From NCBI RefSeq assembly GCF_010993735.1, contig NZ_WQNI01000013.1, forward strand, positions 124,001 to 188,000: a DNA stretch of 64,000 bases. Reading direction: 5' to 3'. Numbering within the stretch: the first letter of the stretch is position 1; every line of letters starts with the position of its first letter. This document shows, piece by piece, positions 18,859 to 27,518 of this stretch. Under the pieces are notes generated by a model. The model did not search any database, was not told the origin of the DNA, and worked only from the letters and a program-made list of their open reading frames with translations. The position numbers and the translations under genes are program-made. Origin of the DNA: Chelativorans alearensis. GTDB taxonomy: Bacteria > Pseudomonadota > Alphaproteobacteria > Rhizobiales > Rhizobiaceae.

Positions 18859-20487
18859 CTATTCGCTCACCACGCCGCCGGGAACGGCGGCGATCTCGAA
18901 GGCCGCGGCGATCAGCGCCTTCGTATAATCCGTCTTCGGCGCGTGGAATATCTGGTCCGCGGTACCCGACTCCACCACCTTGCCGGCGCGCATCACAATC
19001 ACCTCGTTGGCGAGCGCCCGCACCACCTTGAGGTCGTGGCTGATGAAGAGGTAGGCCAATTCGTGCCGCTTCTGCAGGTCGCGCAGCAGGTCCACCACCT
19101 GCGCCTGCACGCTCATGTCGAGCGCCGACGTCGGCTCGTCCAGCATGACGAAGCGGGGCTTCAAGACCATGGCCCGGGCGATGGCGATCCTTTGCCGCTG
19201 GCCGCCGGAGAATTCGTGCGGGTAGCGGAACCGCGCTTCCGGATCGAGCCCTACCTCCTGGAGCACCTCCACCACCATCCGGTCCCGCTCTTCAGCGGAA
19301 AGCTGCGGCTCGTGAATGCGCAGCCCCTCCTGGATGATCTCGGCGACCGACATGCGCGGGCTCAAGCTGCCGTAAGGGTCCTGAAAGACGATCTGCATCT
19401 GGTGCCGGAGGGGCCGCATCTCGCGAAACGACCTTTTGTCGATGCGGTCGCCGGAGAAGCGGATTTCCCCATCCGAGGAGATCATGCGCGAGAGCGCCAG
19501 TCCCAGCGTCGTCTTGCCCGACCCGGACTCCCCCACCACGCCCAGCGTCTGCCCTGCCCGCACAGTCACGTCGACGCCGTCGACGCCCTTCACATGGTCG
19601 ACCGTGCGCCTGAGGAGGCCTTTCTTGATCGGGAACCAGACCTTGATGCCGTCGCCCTGGATCACCTTCTCCGCAGCGAGGTTCGCCTGGGGAGGTTCGC
19701 CCTTTGGCTCTGCAGCCAGAAGATGGCGCGTATAGGCGTGCTGCGGATTGGAGAAAATCTCCTCCGTCGGCCCGCTCTCGACGATCTTGCCGCCGGTCAT
19801 CACGCACACGCGGTCCGCCACCTTGCGCACGATGCCGAGGTCGTGGGTGATGAACAGCATCGACATGTCGTTATCGCGCCGAAGCTTCGCCAGGAGCTCC
19901 AGTATCTGCGCCTGGACGGTGACGTCGAGCGCCGTCGTCGGCTCGTCGGCGATCAGGAGGTCCGGTTCGTTGGCGAGCGCCATCGCGATCATCACGCGCT
20001 GGCGCTGGCCACCGGAAAGCTGGTGCGGGAAGGCATCGAGCCGCTTTTCCGGCTCCTGGATCCCGACCTGGTGGAGCAGCTCAAGCGTGCGCTCCTTCGC
20101 CTGCCTGTCGCCCATGCCGCGGTGCAGCTTGAGGATTTCGCCGATCTGCTTCTCGATCGTGTGCAGCGGGTTGAGCGAGGTCATCGGCTCCTGGAAGATC
20201 ATGGTGATCTCGTTGCCGCGCACCCGGCGCAGTTCCGCCTCGTCGCCCGCCAGAAGGTCGCGCCCGCCGTAAAGAATTTCGCCCGAGGGATGGCTAGCGG
20301 CCGGATAGGGGAGGAGCTTCAACACCGAAAGGGCGGTGACGGACTTGCCCGACCCGGACTCGCCAACCAGCGCCACCGTCTCCCCACGGCCGATGTCGAA
20401 GGACACCCGGTCGACGGCAAGCGTCTCCTCCTCGCCCTGGGCGAAGGCGACGGACAGATCGCGGATGGAGAGGAGGGGGGAGGTCAA
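18859..20487 (-). CDS. yejF: peptide ABC transporter, fused double ATPase (YejF-like)
   Basis: This 542-aa protein has two complete ABC modules: Walker A GESGSGKSVT with signature LSGGQRQR in the first half, and GESGSGKTTLG with FSGGQRQR in the second, with Walker B LLIADEPTTALD and VMLDEPTSALD. Fused ATPases of this type serve YejABEF and related oligopeptide or microcin C importers. The ATG overlaps the vapC stop by four bases (ATGA), so its translation is coupled to the toxin gene rather than to the permease gene yejE, which is unusual. It would act on the cytoplasmic face of the inner membrane. Confidence 0.95.
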   Translation of the reverse strand: MTSPLLSIRDLSVAFAQGEEETLAVDRVSFDIGRGETVALVGESGSGKSVTALSVLKLLPYPAASHPSGEILYGGRDLLAGDEAELRRVRGNEITMIFQEPMTSLNPLHTIEKQIGEILKLHRGMGDRQAKERTLELLHQVGIQEPEKRLDAFPHQLSGGQRQRVMIAMALANEPDLLIADEPTTALDVTVQAQILELLAKLRRDNDMSMLFITHDLGIVRKVADRVCVMTGGKIVESGPTEEIFSNPQHAYTRHLLAAEPKGEPPQANLAAEKVIQGDGIKVWFPIKKGLLRRTVDHVKGVDGVDVTVRAGQTLGVVGESGSGKTTLGLALSRMISSDGEIRFSGDRIDKRSFREMRPLRHQMQIVFQDPYGSLSPRMSVAEIIQEGLRIHEPQLSAEERDRMVVEVLQEVGLDPEARFRYPHEFSGGQRQRIAIARAMVLKPRFVMLDEPTSALDMSVQAQVVDLLRDLQKRHELAYLFISHDLKVVRALANEVIVMRAGKVVESGTADQIFHAPKTDYTKALIAAAFEIAAVPGGVVSE

Positions 20488-20891
20488 AGGGCGGGCTCCA
20501 CGTCCGTATGCGAGAAATCATTGCCCTTGAACAGCAGCGACTCGCCCCGCGCTTTCGCGAGCGCATAGGCGAAGCAGTCGCCGAGATTGAGCTTCGCCTT
20601 GTGATTGCCTTTGCCGTATTTGCGATAGGCCTCGCGGGCGAGGAGGGTTTGCTCGGGGGTCAGGTCGGCGATCTCGACGTTCATTCGATGCAATATTTCG
20701 TCCAGCTTCTGCGAAGCCTCGGGCATATCGCCCCGGTCGACGCGAAGAGCGACTTCGAGATAGTTGACGGGCGAGAGCGAGGCCCTCTCCTTCGCTTCCG
20801 CCAAAAGGTCGGCAAAGCGACCCTCTTCAGGCTCCTTGAGCAGGATGGCCAGGATTGCCGAGGCGTCGACGATCACTTGGGCAGGCCCCAT
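20484..20891 (-). CDS. vapC: VapC-type PIN domain toxin
   Basis: The 135-aa protein opens with the PIN motif VIVDASAILAILLKEPE and has the acidic metal-site residues Asp9, Glu46, Asp105 (NLGDCFAYALA) and probably Asp125 (GNDFSHTD). VapC toxins are Mg-dependent RNases that cleave tRNA or rRNA and are held inactive by VapB. The start overlaps the antitoxin gene by 19 bp and the end overlaps yejF by 4 bp. All expected catalytic positions are kept, so the toxin looks functional. Target RNA cannot be predicted. Confidence 0.93.
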   Translation of the reverse strand: MGPAQVIVDASAILAILLKEPEEGRFADLLAEAKERASLSPVNYLEVALRVDRGDMPEASQKLDEILHRMNVEIADLTPEQTLLAREAYRKYGKGNHKAKLNLGDCFAYALAKARGESLLFKGNDFSHTDVEPAL

Positions 20892-21121
20892 TCGTCATAA
20901 AGATCGGAATGGTCGCTGGTTACGCCGGGCGGCGGCGGGGGAAGAGAATCGAGTATTTCCCTAATCCGCCGCTTTCGTTCCGCGACATCCCGCTCCCGAT
21001 GCAGCCGAGCCAATTCGGCTTCAAGCGCCCTCTCGACCGCTGCGGTCATGCTCTGACCCGTTTCCTTAGCAAGCTGTCGCGCCAGATGCTGGACCTTTTC
21101 GCTCTTGATGTTCATACCCAT
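20873..21121 (-). CDS. vapB: VapB-type antitoxin (Rv0623-like)
   Basis: The ATG at 21121 is chosen because GGAGG lies five bases before it; a TTG further upstream would include that site in the coding sequence. The 82-aa product begins MGMNIKSEKVQHLARQLAKE, followed by GQSMTAAVERALEAEL, the Rv0623/PSK-type ribbon-helix-helix antitoxin pattern. The C-terminal part, with a proline run and an acidic end, would be the toxin-binding tail. It precedes and overlaps vapC in the standard antitoxin-first order. It sits 49 bp after yejE, inside the transporter operon. Confidence 0.9.
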   Translation of the reverse strand: MGMNIKSEKVQHLARQLAKETGQSMTAAVERALEAELARLHRERDVAERKRRIREILDSLPPPPPGVTSDHSDLYDEWGLPK

Positions 21122-21150
21122 TGGAGCCTCCAAGGTAGAAAATGCCCCAC

Positions 21151-21179
21151 TTTATACCATGGCCGGTGCTTCATTTGAA
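21151..21179 (-). promoter_or_regulatory. candidate promoter for vapBC
   Basis: On the minus strand TTCAAA (21179-21174) and TATAAA (21156-21151) are separated by 17 bases, a fair sigma-70-like match, 30 bp before the vapB start. The -35 overlaps the last codon region of yejE. It would let the toxin-antitoxin pair, and yejF behind it, be transcribed apart from the upstream transporter genes. Confidence 0.4.
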
Positions 21180-22322
21180 CGTCTTCCGCGGATCGAACGC
21201 ATCCCGCACGGCTTCGCCTATGAAGATCAAGAGCGACAGCATGATGGAGAGGCTCAGGAAGCCGGTGATGCCGAGCCAGGGCGAATCGAGGTTGCGCTGG
21301 CCCTGGCGCAGGAGCTCGCCGAGCGACGGCGAGCCGGGCGGCAGGCCGAAGCCCAGGAAATCCAGCGAGGTGAGCGTGGTGATCGAGCCGTTGAGGATGA
21401 ACGGCAGGAAGGTGAGTGTCGCCACCATTGCATTGGGGAGCAGGTGGCGGAACATAATGGTGCGGTTGGGCACGCCCAGCGCGCGGGCGGCGCTCACATA
21501 TTCGAAATTGCGCGCGCGCAGGAATTCCGCCCGCACCACGCCGACGAAAGCCACCCAGGAGAACAGGAGCATGATGCCGAGCAGGATCCAGAAGCCCGGT
21601 GGCAGCACGGCGGCGATGATGAGGATGAGGTAGAGAACGGGGATGGACGACCATATCTCGATGAAGCGCTGGAAGAGAAGGTCGGTCCAGCCGCCGAAAT
21701 AACCCTGCACGGCGCCGGCGGATACGCCGATCACGGCGGAAGCGGCCGTCAGCACGAGGCCGAAGAGGACGGAGATACGGAAGCCGTAGATGACGCGCGC
21801 AAGGACGTCGCGCGCCTGGTCGTCGGTTCCCAGCCAGTTCCAGTTGCCGACGGTGCAGCGGGGATCGTCGACGCCCAGCTCGTAGCGTTGGCAACGCTCC
21901 TCCTCGGTATAGAGCCAGGACGGCTTCGCCGGTGCGGCTTCAGGGATTTCGCTGTTCACCGTGCGGTAGGAATAGCGCACCGGCGGCCACAGCATCCAGC
22001 CATTGGCCTTGATCTCCTCCTGGATGAAGGGGTCGCGGTAGTCGGTTACGGCAAGGAAGCCGCCGAACATCTCCTCCGGATAGTCGACCAGCACCGGATA
22101 AAGGATCTCGCCCTTGTAGGAGACGAGGATCGGCTTGTCGTTGGCGATGAACTCCGCGAGCAGCGACAGAACGAAGAGCACGAGGAAGATCCACAGCGAC
22201 CAGTAGCCGCGCCTGTTGGCCTTGAAGTTCTGCCAGCGCCGCTGGTTGATGGGCGAGAGCCACGGCCGGCGGGCGGGCAGGCCCACGCGCCCGGCTTCTG
22301 TTTTCGCGTGTACCGCCGGCAT
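21171..22322 (-). CDS. yejE: peptide ABC transporter permease (YejE-like)
   Basis: The 383-aa permease has an N-terminal cytoplasmic segment (RRWQNFKANRRGYWSLW), a first membrane helix, a long periplasmic region (about 50-175) and a block of five helices with the EAA-like loop SAARALGVPNRTIMFRHLLPN. This is the DppC/OppC class, and the large periplasmic insert is typical of YejE. It begins at the base after the yejB stop codon. It forms the inner-membrane channel with YejB. Confidence 0.95.
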   Translation of the reverse strand: MPAVHAKTEAGRVGLPARRPWLSPINQRRWQNFKANRRGYWSLWIFLVLFVLSLLAEFIANDKPILVSYKGEILYPVLVDYPEEMFGGFLAVTDYRDPFIQEEIKANGWMLWPPVRYSYRTVNSEIPEAAPAKPSWLYTEEERCQRYELGVDDPRCTVGNWNWLGTDDQARDVLARVIYGFRISVLFGLVLTAASAVIGVSAGAVQGYFGGWTDLLFQRFIEIWSSIPVLYLILIIAAVLPPGFWILLGIMLLFSWVAFVGVVRAEFLRARNFEYVSAARALGVPNRTIMFRHLLPNAMVATLTFLPFILNGSITTLTSLDFLGFGLPPGSPSLGELLRQGQRNLDSPWLGITGFLSLSIMLSLLIFIGEAVRDAFDPRKTFK

Positions 22323-23429
22323 CTACACGTCCCTCCGCTCGAAATCGATGCGCGGATCGATGAGCGTGTAGGTGATGTCGGATATAAGGCTGATGACGAG
22401 GCCCATGAGCGAGAAGATGTAGAGCGTGGCGAAAACCACCGGATAGTCCCGGTCGATGACCGAGCGGAAGCCGAGCAGCCCCAGCCCGTCGAGCGAAAAG
22501 ATGCTCTCGATCAGGAGCGCACCTGTGAAGAAGGAGGAAATGAAGGCGCCGGGAAAGCCGGCGACGATGATGAGCATGGCGTTGCGGAAGACGTGACCGT
22601 AGAGCACCTGCCGCTCGCCGAGCCCCTTTGCCCGCGCGGTGATCACATACTGCTTGCGGATCTCGTCGAGGAAGGAGTTCTTGGTCAAAAGCGTGGTGGT
22701 GGCGAAAGCCGACAGCACGAGCGCGGTCAGCGGCAGGGCGAGGTGCCAGAAATAGTCGAGGATGCGCGCCGGCCAGGAAAGCTCGGCCCAGTTGTCCGAT
22801 GTTAGCCCGCGCAGCGGGAACCAGTCGAAAAAAGAGCCGCCGGCGAACAGCACCATCAGCATGATGGCGAAAAGGAAGCTGGGGATGGCGTAGGCGATGA
22901 TCACCACGCCGCTGGTCCACATATCGAAGGTGGAGCCGTCCTTCACCGCCTTGCGGATGCCGAGCGGGATGGAGATGCCGTAGGAAATGAGGGTGATCCA
23001 GATGCCGAGCGAGATGGAGACGGGCATCTTCTCGATGATGAGGTCGACCACCGATATGTCGCGGAAATAGCTCTCGCCGAAATCGAAGCGGGTATAGTTC
23101 CACAGCATGAGGAAGAAGCGCTCATGCGCCGGCTTGTCGAAGCCGAACTGCCGCTCCAACTGGGCGATGAACTCCGGGTCCAGCCCCTGCGCGCCGCGAT
23201 AGCGCGAGGTCGCCTCCCCGCCGGAAGCCTCGAAGCTCTGCCCGCCGAGATCGGAGCCGCCGCCCGCGCCCAGCCGCGCGTCGGCGCCGCCGCCCTGGCC
23301 CGTCACCTGGGCGATGATCTGCTCGATCGGCCCGCCCGGCGCGAACTGCACGACGATGAAGGAGATGGCCATGATGCCGAACAGCGTCGGGATCATAAGC
23401 AGCAGACGGCGAAGAATGTAGGCGCCCAT
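22323..23429 (-). CDS. yejB: peptide ABC transporter permease (YejB-like)
   Basis: This 368-aa permease opens [20 protein letters not shown], the OppB/DppB-type first helix, followed by a periplasmic insert with a glycine/alanine-rich segment (about 45-75) and later helices with the coupling loop [22 protein letters not shown]. It follows the second binding-protein gene by about 50 bp and directly abuts yejE. It is the partner channel subunit for uptake of peptides; Yej systems are also the entry route for microcin C in enterobacteria. Confidence 0.95.
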   Translation of the reverse strand: MGAYILRRLLLMIPTLFGIMAISFIVVQFAPGGPIEQIIAQVTGQGGGADARLGAGGGSDLGGQSFEASGGEATSRYRGAQGLDPEFIAQLERQFGFDKPAHERFFLMLWNYTRFDFGESYFRDISVVDLIIEKMPVSISLGIWITLISYGISIPLGIRKAVKDGSTFDMWTSGVVIIAYAIPSFLFAIMLMVLFAGGSFFDWFPLRGLTSDNWAELSWPARILDYFWHLALPLTALVLSAFATTTLLTKNSFLDEIRKQYVITARAKGLGERQVLYGHVFRNAMLIIVAGFPGAFISSFFTGALLIESIFSLDGLGLLGFRSVIDRDYPVVFATLYIFSLMGLVISLISDITYTLIDPRIDFERRDV

Positions 23430-23480
23430 CAGGCGGTTGCCTCGCGTGAAGTGTTTTTCGGGATGCTTGTCACGCCGCTG

Positions 23481-25355
23481 CTATGCCTTGCCAATCGCCT
23501 TTGCCTTTTCCTCGTCGTACCACCACAGCGCCTCCACCGGGAAGAAGTAATCGGGCTTCGGCTCCTTGAAGTCGAACATGTCCCAATAGGCGGTTCTGTG
23601 ATGTGGCGAATACCAGTTGGGAATCCAGTCGCGCCTGGCACGAAGAACCCGGTCGAGTGCCCGCACGGTAACGATCAGCTCATCGCGGCTTGCCGCGCGA
23701 CCCGCAAGCTCCACCAGGTGGTCGATAGCGGGGTCGGCCGTTCCCGGAAGGTTTCGGGAGCCATCGACCTTCGCCGCTTTGGAGTGGAAGACAAGCTCCA
23801 GCCCGTCCCTCGTGGGGGTCGCCCCGAGCGACACACGAAAGCCCACCATGTCGAAGTCGAAGCTCGCCATTCGCGCCTGATACTGGGCGGCATCGAGCAG
23901 ACGAACCGAGGCATCGATCCCGATGGCGCGCAGATTTTCTATGAAAGGCGTCGTCACCTGCACGAACACCTGGTCCCTGACCATGTATTCGACCGTGAGC
24001 CGCTCACCGTCCTCGTTTTGCAGGAACTGCCCCCGCGCGCGCCAGCCCGCCTCCGTGAGAAGGCGACGCGCCTCGGACAAGAGCTTGCGGTCCCGGCCCG
24101 AGCCGTCCGAAACGGGCGGGATCACAGCTTCGCCGAGCGCGGCTTCGGGAATCTGACCGCGAAACTGTTCGAGCAGAGCGAGCTCTTCGGGCGAGGGTGC
24201 GCCTGTGGCCTTGAAATCCGTGTTCTCGAAGGGCGATACGCTGCGCTTGTAGAGGCCGTAAAAGAAGTTCCGGTTCGTCCACTCGAAATCGAAACACAGC
24301 TCGATGGCCTCGCGCACGCGCGGGTCGCGAAAGCGCGCGCGCCGCTGGTTGAGAGCCCAACCCTGCATGTCGGCGACGCGCTCTTCCGGAAACTCCCGCT
24401 TGACCACTTTTCCGCTGCGCCGGGCCGGAAAATCGTAGGCGGTCGCCCAGAGGCGCGAGGTGAACTCCTCGCGCCAGAACACCTCGCCCTTCTTGAAGGC
24501 TTCGAAGGCCGCGTTGCGGTCGCGGAAGAAATCGATGCGGATGCGGTCGAAACGGTGGAGGCCGCGGCTCACCGGCAGTTCCCGCGCCCAATAGTCCTCG
24601 ACGCGGTCGTATTCGATGTAGCGGTCGGCGGAGAAGCGGCCCACCTTGTAGGGGCCGGACCCCATGAGCGGCTCGAGCTCCGAGCTGTCGAAAGCCTTGC
24701 CTTCGAGGGAGGCCTTGGAGAAGATGGGATACCCCACGACGTCGAGGATCGTCCGTTCGGACTGCTCTCCGGAGAAGACGAGGCGGAACTCGTGCTCTCC
24801 CGCCGCTTGCGCCGACACCATCTCGGCAAGCGGCAGGGCTAGCTGCGGATGCCCCTTCTCCTTCAACAGATTGTAGCTGAACGCCACATCCTCCGCCGTG
24901 AGCGGCGAGCCGTCATGGAAGCGCGCCTCGGGCCGGAGCTTGAAGGTGAAGCTGTTGCGGTCGGCCGAAAGCGTGATGCTTTCGGCAAGGAGGCCGTAGA
25001 GAGCGTCCGGCTCGTCCCAGGCACTCACCATCAGCGCGTCGAAGCACATCTCCATGCGCGGCGGCGCATCGCCCGTTCTAACGAAGCTGTTCAGCGTGTT
25101 GAAGGTGAGAACGTTCTGATTGTAGTACCAGTAGCCGGGCTGGAAATTGAACGTGCCCCCCGTGGGCGCCTGCGGGCTCGCATAGTCGAAATGGGTGAAG
25201 TCGGCCGGATATTTGAGATCGCCGAAGGCCGACAGCCCGTGGAGCGGCACCTCCGTCGCTGTCAGCGCGAAAGCCGGGCGGCCAAGGAGCGGTGCAGCGA
25301 TCGCCGCGCCCGTGAACGTCAGGAATTGGCGACGCGAAGACCTGGGGAAATGCAT
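23481..25355 (-). CDS. extracellular solute-binding protein family 5, Tat-type signal (YejA-like)
   Basis: Starting at ATG 25355 gives 624 aa with a twin-arginine signal, SSRRQFLTFTGAAIAAPLLG, near the N-terminus. The mature part is an SBP_bac_5 protein: TFKLRPEARFHDGSPLTAEDV and YFFPVEALWWYDEEKAKAIG near the end are typical of YejA homologues. It follows the stop of a second, similar binding-protein gene by 5 bp, so the two are cotranscribed. It should bind oligopeptides in the periplasm and deliver them to YejBE. The Tat signal contrasts with the Sec-like signal of its neighbour. Confidence 0.93.
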   Translation of the reverse strand: MHFPRSSRRQFLTFTGAAIAAPLLGRPAFALTATEVPLHGLSAFGDLKYPADFTHFDYASPQAPTGGTFNFQPGYWYYNQNVLTFNTLNSFVRTGDAPPRMEMCFDALMVSAWDEPDALYGLLAESITLSADRNSFTFKLRPEARFHDGSPLTAEDVAFSYNLLKEKGHPQLALPLAEMVSAQAAGEHEFRLVFSGEQSERTILDVVGYPIFSKASLEGKAFDSSELEPLMGSGPYKVGRFSADRYIEYDRVEDYWARELPVSRGLHRFDRIRIDFFRDRNAAFEAFKKGEVFWREEFTSRLWATAYDFPARRSGKVVKREFPEERVADMQGWALNQRRARFRDPRVREAIELCFDFEWTNRNFFYGLYKRSVSPFENTDFKATGAPSPEELALLEQFRGQIPEAALGEAVIPPVSDGSGRDRKLLSEARRLLTEAGWRARGQFLQNEDGERLTVEYMVRDQVFVQVTTPFIENLRAIGIDASVRLLDAAQYQARMASFDFDMVGFRVSLGATPTRDGLELVFHSKAAKVDGSRNLPGTADPAIDHLVELAGRAASRDELIVTVRALDRVLRARRDWIPNWYSPHHRTAYWDMFDFKEPKPDYFFPVEALWWYDEEKAKAIGKA

Positions 25356-25360
25356 ATGCG

Positions 25361-27256
25361 TCAGTTCTGGCTCCTGTACTTGGCGGCCAGCGCTCTCTCC
25401 CGCTCCGGATCGATCCACCAGGAATCGATGTCCACGCCGATATAGTCCGGCTGCTCCTCGGGAATGCCGAACTTGTTCCAGTAGGCGAAGCGCATGGTCG
25501 GCTGATAATATTGCGGCACCATGTAGTAGTTCCACAGAAGCACCCGGTCGAGCGCCCGCGTGAGCGCCACCAGCTCCTCACGATCCTCGGCGTATATGAT
25601 CTTGTCGACCAGCGCGTCGACCACCGGGTCCTTGATGCCGCCCATATTGCGCGAGCCGGGAATGTCGGCTGCCTCGGAGCTCCAATAGTCGCGCTGTTCG
25701 TTGCCGGGCGAGTTGGTCTGGGCGAAGCGGCCGGTCGTCGCGTCGAAATCGAAGTTCTGGAGGCGCTGGATATATTGCGAGGTGTCGACGATGCGCAAGG
25801 TGGCGGCGATGCCGATCTTCCGCAGATTGGGGATGATGCCACTGGTGATGATTTCGGCGGTGGGCGAGCCGCCGAGGAACTCGATCGTGAACTGCCGGCC
25901 CGTCTCCTTGTTCACCATCCGGCCGTCGCGGATCTCCCATCCCGCTTCGCCGAAGAGGCGGACGGCCTCGCGCAGATACTCGCGTTCCGTCCGCGGGGTG
26001 TAGACCGGCAGCTTGAACTCCTCGGTGAAGAGATCGGGCGGGAGGGCTTCGCGGAACTCCTCCAGGATTTCCAGCTCACGGCCCTCGGGCAGGCCCGTCG
26101 CCGCCAGCTCCGACTTTTCGAAGTAGCTGCTGAAGCGCTTGTTGAGGCCGAAGAAATGCGTGCGGTTCTGCTCCTCGAAATTGTAGGCGAGCGTCAGCGC
26201 CTCACGCACCCGCCGGTCTTGGAAGCGAGGTTCGCGCATATTGAAGACGAAGGCCTGCATGGCCTCGATGCTGGCGCTTTCGAACTCACGTTTGACGACA
26301 TCTCCGGCTTCGACCGCCGGAAAATCGTAGTTCTGCACCCAGCGCCGCGTGCTGACCTCGCGGCGGATGTCCTCGGTACCGCCCTTCTGGAAGGCCAGGA
26401 ACTCGGCGTTGTCGTCCTGGAAGTAGGTGTAGCGTTGCAGGTCGAAATTGTTGCGGCCGATACTGACCGGCAGGTCGGCGCCCCAATAGTCCTCCACCCG
26501 CTCCCAGACGATCTCGGAGCCTGGGTCGAAGCTCTTGATGCGGTAGGGGCCGCTGCCGAGCGGCGGCTCCAGCGTCGGCTCTCTGATATTGCGCTGTCTG
26601 CCCCTGGCGTCGGTGCCCTCCCACCAATGCTTCGGCAGCACCGGCAGGTCGCCCATGATGTGCGGCAGCTCGCGGTTGCCGGCCTGGTCGAAGCGGAACT
26701 CCACCTCGTGATCCGAAAGCGCCACCGCCTCGGTGACGTTGGCGAAGTAGCGGTTGTGCTGGGGGCTGATCTCCTTCAAGACGTCGAGCGACCAGACGAC
26801 ATCCTCGGCGGTGATGGGTTCGCCGTCATGCCAGTGCGCATCCGGGTCCAGGCGATAGGTGGCGGAGGAATAGTCTTCGGGATATTTGAAGGCTTCGGCG
26901 ATCAGCGGATGGCTGGTAGAGGGTTCGTCCGGGGATTGCTGCATCAACGTTTCCCAGAGGATGCCACCGAAAAAGGTGAGCCCCGCGGCCGGCGTGCCGC
27001 GCACGATGAACGGGTTGAAGCTGTCGAAGGTGCCGAAGACGGCGGAATTCAGCGTCCCGCCCTTCGGTGCGTCCGGGTTCACGTAGTCGTAGCGTTCGAA
27101 AGGTTTGGTTTCGACCTCCGGATCGATGAGCGACGAGGATGTGCGCCATTCCTGCGCGCCGGCCGAAACGCTTGCGATCAGAAGCGCGGCCGTCACGCCG
27201 GCCAGCAGACCTGCCACCTTCCTGCCGCCCCTCGTCGATCCGTGCAACGCCTGCAT
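25361..27256 (-). CDS. yejA: extracellular solute-binding protein family 5, Sec-type signal (YejA-like)
   Basis: The ATG at 27256 is preferred because GGAGG lies nine bases upstream and because it places a basic region and hydrophobic segment (KVAGLLAGVTAALLIASVSA) ending AGAQEW as a Sec signal; the product is 631 aa. SBP_bac_5 features include TYRLDPDAHWHDGEPITAEDVVWS and the YejA-like PVYTPRTEREYLREAVRLF. It is the first gene of the transporter run. The twin-hairpin element at 27342-27461 lies just upstream and could be in its leader. Two paralogous binding proteins feeding one permease suggest a widened substrate range. Confidence 0.93.
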   Translation of the reverse strand: MQALHGSTRGGRKVAGLLAGVTAALLIASVSAGAQEWRTSSSLIDPEVETKPFERYDYVNPDAPKGGTLNSAVFGTFDSFNPFIVRGTPAAGLTFFGGILWETLMQQSPDEPSTSHPLIAEAFKYPEDYSSATYRLDPDAHWHDGEPITAEDVVWSLDVLKEISPQHNRYFANVTEAVALSDHEVEFRFDQAGNRELPHIMGDLPVLPKHWWEGTDARGRQRNIREPTLEPPLGSGPYRIKSFDPGSEIVWERVEDYWGADLPVSIGRNNFDLQRYTYFQDDNAEFLAFQKGGTEDIRREVSTRRWVQNYDFPAVEAGDVVKREFESASIEAMQAFVFNMREPRFQDRRVREALTLAYNFEEQNRTHFFGLNKRFSSYFEKSELAATGLPEGRELEILEEFREALPPDLFTEEFKLPVYTPRTEREYLREAVRLFGEAGWEIRDGRMVNKETGRQFTIEFLGGSPTAEIITSGIIPNLRKIGIAATLRIVDTSQYIQRLQNFDFDATTGRFAQTNSPGNEQRDYWSSEAADIPGSRNMGGIKDPVVDALVDKIIYAEDREELVALTRALDRVLLWNYYMVPQYYQPTMRFAYWNKFGIPEEQPDYIGVDIDSWWIDPERERALAAKYRSQN

Positions 27257-27341
27257 CCTCGCTCGCCTCCGCTTGGCTGCCCTTTTTCTGGAAACTAATT
27301 CATCCGGCGCCGAAGGCAAATGGGACCGGGCCGAATGGGCC

Positions 27342-27461
27342 TAGTGGTGCGATCCTGACAGATGGTACCCATCTGTCAGGACAAATCGCCCCACCAGATT
27401 AATAGCTTGTGGGCTGACTTTTCCAAACAGATGGGTACCATCTGTTTGGGTCAGACCACTA
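27342..27461. repeat. twin-hairpin MITE-like element flanked by TA
   Basis: Two 51-bp imperfect palindromes, 27344-27394 and 27409-27459, stand in inverted orientation 14 bp apart. Each has a perfect core of 12-base arms around three bases: CCTGACAGATGG/CCATCTGTCAGG (27354-27380) and CCAAACAGATGG/CCATCTGTTTGG (27424-27450). The outer ends begin GTGGT and end ACCAC, matching in 17 of 22 positions, and a TA dinucleotide flanks each end. This is the look of a non-autonomous IS630/mariner-like miniature element, but a pair of operators for yejA is also possible. It has no coding content. Confidence 0.6.
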
Positions 27462-27467
27462 GAAATC

Positions 27468-27494
27468 AAAAAGCCGGCACGAAGCCGGCTTTTT
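27468..27494 (-). terminator. rho-independent terminator of cytochrome c gene
   Basis: A stem AAAAAGCCGGC / GCCGGCTTTTT with loop ACGAA lies 25 bp past the cytochrome c stop codon; on the minus strand it ends in a T run. The A run on the other side would also let it act on the plus strand. Confidence 0.85.
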
Positions 27495-27518
27495 CATGAT
27501 CGGGAACCGCGGCGCTAC

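Noticed and set aside
18796-20568. 590-codon plus-strand frame
   Set aside because: It is antisense to yejF and ghrA, which have complete motifs and proper starts.
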